Source: Deltaproteobacteria bacterium (GTDB lineage Bacteria > Desulfobacterota > DSM-4660 > Desulfatiglandales > HGW-15). From it: a stretch of DNA of 8,917 nucleotides. The stretch covers positions 1 through 8,917 of the forward strand of contig JAFGDF010000230.1 of assembly GCA_016932235.1 (NCBI GenBank), in the 5' to 3' direction. Below the pieces are notes generated by a model, which saw nothing but the letters and a program-made list of their open reading frames with translations, was not told where the DNA came from and ran no database searches. The translations under genes and the position numbers were made by a program. Positions 1-5,711 of this stretch are shown one piece after another (within the stretch, counting starts at the first letter, position 1; each line of letters begins with the position of its first letter).

Positions 1-1802
1 ATGATCCCCAGGGAAGACCATGTATCCGGGGCCGTGCTGACCGAAACAGTGCCGTCCTCGTTGATCGAAAAAAGGAGATCAGCGGAAACAGGAGCGGCGC
101 TCAGGGTATTCGCCCCGCCGCCGCCATCGATTTCTCCGGACCATCTGGCGTTATTCTCAATGATAAAATTATCGGCGCCTGTGTCGGAACCCTTCAGGTT
201 GTCAATGCCGCTGAATATGAGGCCGTTTACAATCCCAGTGTTATCGCCGGTCAGGTTCCAGGTGGCGCCTCCACTGGGGCCGATAATGGTGTCGCTTCCG
301 CTTCCGCCTATGATCTTTTCTATGTTGGCGACACTGGTGAGGGTATTGGTCCCGTCCGTAACGGAAATACTGCCGTCACTGTTGATCGTGAAAGTGAGAT
401 TGTCTGTTACCGCGGAAAAATTGAGCGTATCGATACCTTCGTCCGCATACTCCAGGACCGAGTCACTGCCCCAGCCATCCTGGAAAGTATAGGTGTCGTC
501 TCCGGCGCCCCCGTAAATCGAGTCGGCCACACCCTGATTCCCGGTAAGGGTATCGTCATCATCGGTTCCGGCTATATCCTCCAGGAGGTATCCGTAACCT
601 TCCATGGTTGACCCATGGAACAGCGGGTATGTCTCAATAAGACCGGTGGTAAACTCCAGCCTCCAGTTTCCGCCAAGTTTCACATTGCCCGTATCATCCG
701 TGGATGCCGCCACATCGGCTCCTGTCAGGGAGCTCAGGTCCTGAACGAATTCTATTCCATAATCACCGTCGGCGATATTACATCCGTAAAGGAGGACATC
801 CCCCCCTTCTGCCATGGCCTCCTTCCAGGCCTTCAGGCTTTCCGAGTATTCCTCCAGCCTGTCCCTGTCTATGATGCTGCTGCCAAGGCGCAGGGTCCCT
901 ATCGCGCCGTGTGATATTATGTGGACAGCGCTTATCCCCTGGTATCGCTCCAGTATATCGCTGATCTGCTCCAGCCCGTTCCGGTCGGCATCCAGTATGA
1001 CCACGTCATACAGGGAATTTTCCGATGACCCGTCATCGTCCGAATCATCGATCGCCCTTTCCACCAGGGCCCCTTCATCATCCACTTCCGCAGGATCAGC
1101 CAAGATATCTTCCCGGGAGTCCCCTTCATCCGTGCTGGACTGAACATGGTTCAGGAGAGATTCATCCTGTGGGTCCGCCTGAACCGTATCCTGAGAATCA
1201 TCTTCTTCATCCTCCGCCAGCCTGTCGAGCAGCGTCTCATAATCAGGTACTGACGGATCAATGATGATGATCTCCCTCCCTGAATCACGGGCAGCCAGAT
1301 AGGCCGCCTGTTGGGCCGTAATGGTTTCAGCAGAACCAGCGGAACCATTTTCATCAACGACCTGAGGAGCCTGCTGGTCGGTATTTTCAGCCGCGGTTTC
1401 ATCAGAATTGGCGGCATCCTCCCGGGATGTGTCATCAGAAGATACATCGGCGCTTTCCGTATCTTCTGACAATCGCGCCTTATCCTCCTGAACCGGTTGT
1501 TCGGCCGTCGCGTCTTCACCGGGATCATGCGCAGTGGTTTCCGCGCCCCCTGACTGGTTGTCGGATGCCGCCGTATCAACCGGTGCCGCCTGATCTTCAT
1601 ACTCCACAAGGGGAGCAACAGGATCAACGGACAATACCGTTGATTCCTGCAGATCCTGAGACGAGGCCACAGGATCTGCGGATAGCAGCAGACGGGGTTC
1701 CAGCGCCTCAAATTCAATCTTGCGGCGGCTGGTATGATTTCCTTTCCTGAATCTCTGTGAAAGGGATCTTAAGCCTTTGGTGATCCTTTTGATAGGAAGC
1801 AT
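1..1802 (-). CDS. Giant LEPR-XLL / DUF4347 / RTX-like secreted protein, N-terminal part
   Basis: An open frame of 600 codons runs from ATG at 1802 to the window edge without a stop, so the C-terminus is missing. AAGGAG at 1812-1817 lies 9 nt before the ATG. The first 30 residues are strongly basic with no Sec signal. LEPRLLLSAD occupies residues 34-43, the hallmark of the LEPR-XLL family. Residues 45-262 are an acidic, Asp/Glu/Ser/Ala/Gln-rich linker. Residues about 265-395 match DUF4347: VVILDAD near the start, ISHG around 296-299, LYGCN around 338-342, TGADVAAS, and a closing TTGLIET. Glycine/aspartate-rich segments follow, with GGAGDD at 431-436, a DGWGSD motif and later GGSGSDTI, resembling hemolysin-type calcium-binding repeats. 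Family members are usually thousands of residues long and exported by type I secretion, often as adhesins. That role, and cell-surface or extracellular location, is inferred. The TolC-type gene just upstream supports it. Repeat content beyond the edge is unknown. Confidence 0.9.
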   Translation of the reverse strand, partial: MLPIKRITKGLRSLSQRFRKGNHTSRRKIEFEALEPRLLLSADPVASSQDLQESTVLSVDPVAPLVEYEDQAAPVDTAASDNQSGGAETTAHDPGEDATAEQPVQEDKARLSEDTESADVSSDDTSREDAANSDETAAENTDQQAPQVVDENGSAGSAETITAQQAAYLAARDSGREIIIIDPSVPDYETLLDRLAEDEEDDSQDTVQADPQDESLLNHVQSSTDEGDSREDILADPAEVDDEGALVERAIDDSDDDGSSENSLYDVVILDADRNGLEQISDILERYQGISAVHIISHGAIGTLRLGSSIIDRDRLEEYSESLKAWKEAMAEGGDVLLYGCNIADGDYGIEFVQDLSSLTGADVAASTDDTGNVKLGGNWRLEFTTGLIETYPLFHGSTMEGYGYLLEDIAGTDDDDTLTGNQGVADSIYGGAGDDTYTFQDGWGSDSVLEYADEGIDTLNFSAVTDNLTFTINSDGSISVTDGTNTLTSVANIEKIIGGSGSDTIIGPSGGATWNLTGDNTGIVNGLIFSGIDNLKGSDTGADNFIIENNARWSGEIDGGGGANTLSAAPVSADLLFSINEDGTVSVSTAPDTWSSLGI

Positions 1803-1871
1803 TTGGAGTTGCTCCTTAAATTAAATGGGTGTGCTAACTTCTTCTGTTAATTTTTTAAGTAATTATGAGAG

Positions 1872-1900
1872 GTTATATAATTAAAACAATGCACAGTCAA
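1872..1900 (-). promoter_or_regulatory. Sigma70-like promoter of the giant-protein gene
   Basis: On the minus strand, TTGACT (1895-1900) and TATAAC (1872-1877) are separated by exactly 17 nt of AT-rich DNA. Transcription would begin near 1865, giving a leader of about 60 nt before the ATG at 1802. This suggests the giant gene is transcribed separately from tolC. Confidence 0.6.
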
Positions 1901-1933
1901 TCATGCAAAATAAGGTATTTTACTAATGATTTT

Positions 1934-1961
1934 GCACTACTTTTTTCTAATACTTTAGTGC
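1934..1961. promoter_or_regulatory. Dyad GCACTA-N16-TAGTGC upstream of the giant-protein promoter
   Basis: Two perfect 6-nt inverted half-sites flank a 16-nt AT-rich spacer. The centre lies about 82 bp upstream of the predicted transcription start. The half-site spacing is about two helical turns, as for an activator binding site. The half-sites are short and no regulator is recognised, so this is tentative. Confidence 0.25.
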
Positions 1962-1977
1962 TAGAATATTACAGGAC

Positions 1978-1997
1978 ATTTCCGCCCACGCGGAAAT
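1978..1997. repeat. Perfect hairpin ATTTCCGC-N4-GCGGAAAT
   Basis: Arms of 8 nt enclose a 4-nt loop (CCAC) in the 409-bp gap between tolC and the giant gene. It lies about 215 nt past the tolC stop. No T-run follows on either strand, so it is not a classical terminator. It may halt tolC transcripts with Rho or be part of an intergenic repeat. The rest of 1803-2211 contains no convincing gene. Confidence 0.45.
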
Positions 1998-2108
1998 CGT
2001 AAATTTTCAAACACTTCTGGATGCTGGATCCCTGGCCCAGACCGTAATCGAAGGACGTTCGGTTTAGCTTTCAGCGGGATCTTGTATTTATGATCTGTCT
2101 ATTACCCT

Positions 2109-2164
2109 GAAGTCGCACCAGGGCGGGCAGGTCCAGCATGACGAAAAGGGCTTTTTACGACTTC
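2109..2164. repeat. Small intergenic element with GAAGTCG/CGACTTC ends
   Basis: A 56-bp segment is bounded by perfect 7-nt inverted ends (2109-2115 and 2158-2164). It lies between the tolC stop and the giant gene. Only one copy is in the window, so its repeat status is inferred from its form. Confidence 0.3.
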
Positions 2165-2211
2165 ATCAATATTGGGAAATAGAAAAAATCATCAACCAAG
2201 ATCTGAAAGAT

Positions 2212-3651
2212 TCATGATTTGTCAAACCATTGGTTTATTTCAATAATATCCGCTTCCGTTAAATTCCCCACCTCTTTTTTCAGTTGCAGGCTGTAGAGGA
2301 TATAATCATACCGGGCCCTGGCATATTCCTGTCTGGACCTGTGGAGATCCCTTTCCGCGTCAAGCACTGCAAGGCTTGGATACAACCCGGATCTGAAACC
2401 CTCCCGTTTCGCTTCCAGCGCTATCATGGTCGAGATTACGGATTCCCGCAAGGCGGTGGTATTCTCTATGGAACCCTTGACGCCCAGAAAGGATGACCTT
2501 ACCACGCGATTGGCCGTACGCACCTCCTTCTCCAGCTCCTGCTTCGCGGCCTGATGGAGTTCCCTCGCCTCATTAACCTTGGACTGTACTGAAAATCCCT
2601 GAAATATCGGGATATTGAGCTGGATAATGGCTTCCCTCGTCATAACGTCGCTATCTCCGCCATATAGAGAACCTCCTTCATCATCCCGGTTTAAACGACC
2701 GACAAGGGCCACATTAGGCATGTGCCCTCCTCTTTGGCGGTCGATTTCACGACCTGCCACCAGAACCTCCTGCTTTTTAATCAATATCCCGAGGTTCTGC
2801 TCCAGTGCCGCGTTCAGCCACTGATCAAGGTCGTCAGGGTCTGGATTTTGAAGGGGAAGAACATCATCCGACGGCGCGGATTGATCAACGGAACTATCCG
2901 TGGTAACTACCGTTACCGGCAACCTTGAAATGTGAAGGATTTTTTGCCCCGTGATTTCAGCCAGGGCCTCGAACGCGTCATCCAGCGTATTTTCAGCCAG
3001 CGTCCGCTGGGCAGTCGTGTAGGTCAGCCTGGCCTTGGCGTCATGAAAATCGGTTATGGGCGCAAGCCCGTTGGAATATCGCTCTTTCGCGAGTTCATAA
3101 TGAAGTTTGAGGGCGTCTTCCTCAGCGATTGTAAATTCCAGGCTGTCCCTGGCTGCAAGAACTCCAATATAGGCCTCCGATACCCTCAGAATCAGATCTT
3201 GCTTCGCCAGTTCAAATTCCAGCTCCGCCTGTTTGACCTCTTCCCTGGACTGCAACAGCCGCATGATCGAGGAGTATCTGAATATGGGCTGATTCAGCGT
3301 CAGCGTGTAACCCTTGCTCGGATATCTCGCCATATTCGCGCCGAAAACAGCGACATTCGTATCCTCTATCCTCTGTTTCGTCCTCTGGTATGATCCATCC
3401 GCGATCAGGCTAGGCAACAGCTCGGCACGCGCCTGCCTGTATATCTCAGGGGAGGCCCCATATTTATAAGACGCGCTCTGAAACTTCGGGTCGTTCTCAA
3501 CGGCCAGATTATAGATCTCCAGAAGATCCGCGGCTCTTACAGAGTATGACGGAAATAACAGGGATATAAAGACTGAAAGGAACAGGAAATGTCTGATTTT
3601 TCTTCTTATTCCAGTAACTTTTGATATATAAGAACAGGCAGTCGTTTTCAT
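2212..3651 (-). CDS. TolC-family outer-membrane efflux/secretion channel
   Basis: The protein has 479 residues, close to the usual TolC-family size. It starts at ATG 3651 with GGAG 9 nt upstream. Residues 1-40 form a long signal peptide: a basic stretch at 11-20, a hydrophobic core at 21-35, and probable cleavage after VRA at 40. Two outer-membrane efflux repeats follow. Residues 42-240 contain LNQPIF (119-124) and a heptad-rich helix. Residues 275-465 contain the equivalent IPIFQGF (347-353) and the closing AVLDAERDL...ARARYDYILYSLQLKKEVGNL helix. A polar acidic linker at about 250-275 joins the repeats. Trimers of this fold form an outer-membrane barrel plus periplasmic tunnel, used by type I secretion or RND/ABC efflux pumps. 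The giant RTX-like gene immediately downstream on the same strand suggests type I secretion. The ABC transporter and membrane-fusion protein are not in the window, so an efflux role remains possible. Confidence 0.9.
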   Translation of the reverse strand: MKTTACSYISKVTGIRRKIRHFLFLSVFISLLFPSYSVRAADLLEIYNLAVENDPKFQSASYKYGASPEIYRQARAELLPSLIADGSYQRTKQRIEDTNVAVFGANMARYPSKGYTLTLNQPIFRYSSIMRLLQSREEVKQAELEFELAKQDLILRVSEAYIGVLAARDSLEFTIAEEDALKLHYELAKERYSNGLAPITDFHDAKARLTYTTAQRTLAENTLDDAFEALAEITGQKILHISRLPVTVVTTDSSVDQSAPSDDVLPLQNPDPDDLDQWLNAALEQNLGILIKKQEVLVAGREIDRQRGGHMPNVALVGRLNRDDEGGSLYGGDSDVMTREAIIQLNIPIFQGFSVQSKVNEARELHQAAKQELEKEVRTANRVVRSSFLGVKGSIENTTALRESVISTMIALEAKREGFRSGLYPSLAVLDAERDLHRSRQEYARARYDYILYSLQLKKEVGNLTEADIIEINQWFDKS

Positions 3652-3711
3652 GGGAAGGGTCTCCAGTAAGGTGTGTTATATGCTTGTATATTCGGCTATC
3701 TTAATCTATTA

Positions 3712-3741
3712 ATTTTACTATCTTATTACCAAAGAATGCAA
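3712..3741 (-). promoter_or_regulatory. Possible tolC promoter
   Basis: On the minus strand TTGCAT (3736-3741) and TAAAAT (3712-3717) are 18 nt apart, which would start transcripts near 3705. The region is AT-rich and other weak pairings are possible, for example TTGGTA with TAGATT, so this choice is uncertain. Confidence 0.35.
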
Positions 3742-3749
3742 TAGAATAA

Positions 3750-3778
3750 TTGACACATTGTGTCATTTTTAATATTAT
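3750..3778 (+). promoter_or_regulatory. Sigma70 promoter of the dehydrogenase gene
   Basis: A consensus -35 TTGACA (3750-3755) is followed after exactly 17 nt by TATTAT (3773-3778). Transcription should begin near 3785, giving a leader of about 34 nt. A palindrome covers the -35 and part of the spacer, so the promoter is probably repressible. Confidence 0.7.
3751..3765. promoter_or_regulatory. Perfect 15-bp palindrome, probable operator
   Basis: TGACACA-T-TGTGTCA reads identically on both strands. It overlaps the -35 box and spacer of the plus-strand promoter, which is the classic position for a repressor. It also lies upstream of the divergent tolC gene. The regulator is not identified. Confidence 0.55.
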
Positions 3779-3780
3779 CC

Positions 3781-3796
3781 TGTGAATATAATCACA
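3781..3796. promoter_or_regulatory. CRP/FNR-family-like site TGTGA-N6-TCACA
   Basis: TGTGA (3781-3785) and TCACA (3792-3796) form perfect half-sites with a 6-nt spacer. This matches the CRP core consensus and resembles the HcpR-type consensus described for sulfate reducers. The site sits on the predicted plus-strand transcription start, where binding would repress. It is about 84 bp upstream of the tentative tolC start, where binding could activate. Confidence 0.45.
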
Positions 3797-3818
3797 ATCT
3801 TAATACGGAAGGAAGTCC

Positions 3819-4904
3819 ATGGTGTACAGAATAGCAGTGATACCGGGTGATGGGACAGGACCTGAAGTTATAGCCGAGGCCATGAAAGTGCTGAATACAA
3901 CGTCCGCTAAATTCAATTTCAAATATGAGACCACTGAATTTACATTCGGCGGGGAGCATTACATGAAGACAGGCGAAACCTTGCCCGACAGCGCCATTGA
4001 GGAGCTCAGGGGATTCAACGCTATTCTCCTGGGAGCGATCGGTCACCCTGATGTGCCTCCCGGAATACTCGAAAAGGGCATATTGCTTAAGGCCCGTTTT
4101 GAACTTGACCAATATATTAACCTTCGTCCGGTGCGCCTCTTCCCGGGTGTTGACACACCTCTCAAAAACAAGGGGCCGGCTGAAATCGACTACTGTGTCG
4201 TGCGGGAAAATACAGGTGACCAGTACACAGGCGCCGGAGGCTTCACTTTAAAGGGAACACCGAATGAAGTAGCTGTTCAGACCGCCGTGTATAACCGTTT
4301 TCAGGTGGACCGCTGCCTGAGATACGCGTTTGAATACACCAGGAAATTCGGGAAGAAGGCCAGAGGCAAGGGGGAAAATAATACCCTTGCGCTCGTGGGC
4401 AAGACAAATGTCCTGACATACATCTATGATCTCTGGGAAAGGGCTTTTCACGAGATGGGGAAAAAGGACTATCCTGATATCAAAAGGGAGTATTACCACG
4501 TGGACGCAACCTGCATGTGGATGGTCAAGAATCCGGAATGGTTCGACGTGCTTGTGACCGGAAACATGTTTGGTGATATCATCACCGATCTCGGGGCGAT
4601 AACCCAGGGTGGGATGGGCCTTGCGGCCGGCGGGAATATCAACCCGGAAGGCGTAAGCATGTTTGAACCCATAGGCGGTTCGGCTCCCAAATACACGGGA
4701 AAAGGGGTTATTAATCCCCTGGCGGCCATCTGCGCGTGCGCGATGCTGCTCGAAACACTGGGAGAGCAGGAGGCTGCCACGGCGATAGAGGACGCGGTCA
4801 GATATGTCACCGCGAACAAACTCAAAAGCATGGACGCCGGCAGGATGGGTTACACAACCGGCGAGGTTGGAGACCTGGTAGCGCAGGAGGTTGCGGATCG
4901 GTAA
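3819..4904 (+). CDS. leuB: Isopropylmalate/isocitrate dehydrogenase family enzyme, probable 3-isopropylmalate dehydrogenase
   Basis: The protein has 361 residues, full length for this family of NAD(P)-dependent beta-decarboxylating dehydrogenases. ATG 3819 follows an AAGGAAG ribosome site; the GTG at 3822 is the next codon and less well placed. IPGDGTGPEV (8-17) is the family N-terminus. Likely substrate arginines are R93, R103 and R129, in LKARFELDQYINLRP and VVRENT. The catalytic pair is Y136 and K195 (GKTNVL). Metal ligands are D229 (HVDA) and D253/D257 (FGDIITD). GGSAPKYTGKGVINP (286-300) forms the cofactor loop. The likely reaction is oxidation and decarboxylation of 3-isopropylmalate in leucine synthesis, in the cytoplasm. 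No leuC, leuD or leuA lies nearby. The cofactor loop has Lys-Tyr (291-292), as in NADP-isocitrate dehydrogenase, rather than the Asp typical of NAD-dependent LeuB. Homoisocitrate, tartrate or isocitrate activity cannot be excluded, so the gene symbol is tentative. Confidence 0.85.
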   Translation: MVYRIAVIPGDGTGPEVIAEAMKVLNTTSAKFNFKYETTEFTFGGEHYMKTGETLPDSAIEELRGFNAILLGAIGHPDVPPGILEKGILLKARFELDQYINLRPVRLFPGVDTPLKNKGPAEIDYCVVRENTGDQYTGAGGFTLKGTPNEVAVQTAVYNRFQVDRCLRYAFEYTRKFGKKARGKGENNTLALVGKTNVLTYIYDLWERAFHEMGKKDYPDIKREYYHVDATCMWMVKNPEWFDVLVTGNMFGDIITDLGAITQGGMGLAAGGNINPEGVSMFEPIGGSAPKYTGKGVINPLAAICACAMLLETLGEQEAATAIEDAVRYVTANKLKSMDAGRMGYTTGEVGDLVAQEVADR

Positions 4905-4943
4905 TAAGAGGCCTGCTTTACCGTTTCCGGCCATTGCAGAATG

Positions 4944-5005
4944 TGGCCCTCCAATTTAAATCCCTCCCGGCCTCCCTTTACAAAAGGGAGGAGAAGTAGC
5001 AATCC
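4944..5005. repeat. Intergenic direct repeat, copy 1, with CCTCCCTTT hairpin
   Basis: This copy pairs with a nearly identical one at 5381-5440. Both begin TGGCCCTCC, then carry TAAATCCCTCCCGG, a perfect 9-bp hairpin CCTCCCTTT-N3-AAAGGGAGG (here 4971-4991), and end in GCAATCC. It lies 40 nt past the dehydrogenase stop. The hairpin may act as its transcript end, although no T-run follows. Confidence 0.75.
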
Positions 5006-5010
5006 CCCTC

Positions 5011-5138
5011 GGAAGGCTGTCTGACAACGCCCATCTGCTACGTTACCCTCATCCCCCGTCATTGCGACGTACTTCTATGTACGCCTCATTCCTCGGGATT
5101 TCGGAAGCCTTGCATCTGGACATTGTCAAACAGCCTCC
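5011..5138. repeat. MITE-like palindromic element with imperfect 24-nt inverted ends
   Basis: The left end from 5015 and the inverted right end from 5135 match at 19 of 24 positions, both reading GGCTGT(C/T)TGACAA outward to inward. An internal hairpin CGTAC-N6-GTACG sits at 5068-5083. The whole segment has no coding frame that makes sense. It resembles a short non-autonomous mobile element or structured intergenic repeat. A further CCTCCA-N3-TGGAGG hairpin overlaps its right border (5134-5148). Confidence 0.55.
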
Positions 5139-5167
5139 AATATGGAGGTTGCTGGACAGCATCTCGG

Positions 5168-5220
5168 TCCCCCTTTTCCCAAAGGGGGAAGCAATCGTTC
5201 CCCTCTTTTTTAAAGAGGGG
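5168..5220. repeat. Two consecutive C/T-G/A hairpins
   Basis: The first hairpin is TCCCCCTTT-N4-AAAGGGGGA (5168-5189). The second is CCCCTCTTT-N3-AAAGAGGGG (5200-5220). GCAATCG lies between them, and GCAATC also follows the hairpins near 4999 and 5432, so all belong to one repeat family. From 5221 to 5380 I see only a short palindrome TCACAA-TC-TTGTGA (5284-5297) and no gene. Confidence 0.6.
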
Positions 5221-5380
5221 CCAGGGCCTGCCCGCCAGTGCCCTAATAGCTTTCTGATAAGCAATGTTCGCAGTAGCGGAAGATCACAATCTTGTGAAAT
5301 GTATACAAGGCCTTGGCAGGCGGGGAGATTTTAACGGCCACGACCTGTCTGCGTGCGGGCACACACAGGCAGGCAGAGCA

Positions 5381-5440
5381 TGGCCCTCCATTAAATCCCT
5401 CCCGGCCTCCCTTTACGAAAGGGAGGAGAATAGGCAATCC
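5381..5440. repeat. Intergenic direct repeat, copy 2, with CCTCCCTTT hairpin
   Basis: Second copy of the element at 4944-5005, differing by two missing bases and a few substitutions. The hairpin is at 5406-5426 and its loop changes from ACA to ACG while the stem is unchanged. A degenerate partial copy follows at about 5441-5480 (TCCCGGCCT...AAAGGGAGG). Confidence 0.75.
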
Positions 5441-5520
5441 TTCCCGGCCTTGCTTTTAAAGGGAGGAAAAGCCCCCTCTTTTCTGTACACGACGTCATAT
5501 ATTATTGCGCATTATCTCGT

Positions 5521-5634
5521 TGTCATTCTTCGGCTTGCCTGCCCCGTGAAACCTGATCTTTTCTGTTTCACTGGGGACCGAAGAATACAGCCTTTTTAAC
5601 CGGGTAGATCCTGCGATCAAGTCGCAGGATGACA
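5521..5634. repeat. Compound palindromic element bounded by TGTCAT/ATGACA
   Basis: The outer ends TGTCATTCTTCG (5521-5532) and the inverse of 5623-5634 agree at 10 of 12 positions. Inside is a nested stem: ATTCTTCGG/CCGAAGAAT (5525-5533, 5578-5586), then CCCC/GGGG and GTGAAAC/GTTTCAC (5546-5552, 5565-5571). A second hairpin ATCCTGCGA-N5-TCGCAGGAT follows at 5608-5630. It resembles a small mobile or structured repeat. It lies about 80 bp from the cyclase stop, so it may also limit read-through between convergent genes. Positions 5635-5711 are AT-rich with no visible feature. Confidence 0.6.
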
Positions 5635-5711
5635 TTACTAGAAAATTTATTGTTATAAAAAGAATTAGCAATTTTTTAATGTGCTCTGTATAAATCAGGA
5701 GGCAGGTTTTA

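Noticed and set aside
1..492. A 163-codon plus-strand frame at the left edge
   Set aside because: It is antisense to the RTX-like segment of the giant gene, and its composition mirrors those glycine/aspartate repeats.
1151..1717. A 188-codon minus-strand frame rich in Arg, Pro and Leu
   Set aside because: It is the +1 shadow of the giant LEPR-XLL gene. The correct frame contains LEPRLLL, DUF4347 and RTX-like motifs without interruption.
4248..4934. A 228-codon minus-strand frame over the dehydrogenase
   Set aside because: It is antisense to a full-length conserved enzyme and shows no recognisable motif.
5284..5297. TCACAA-TC-TTGTGA as a CRP/FNR-family site
   Set aside because: The half-sites point the wrong way and spacing is 2 nt, not 6. 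It lies in a convergent gap with no promoter.
4944..5440. Possible CRISPR array because of recurring palindromic units
   Set aside because: Spacing is irregular (about 200 bp), units differ in sequence, and no cas gene is present.
4850..5599. Several short frames containing LPFVKGGREGF-like peptides
   Set aside because: The peptide is a translation of the CCTCCCTTT hairpin repeat and recurs wherever that repeat occurs, so the frames are non-coding.
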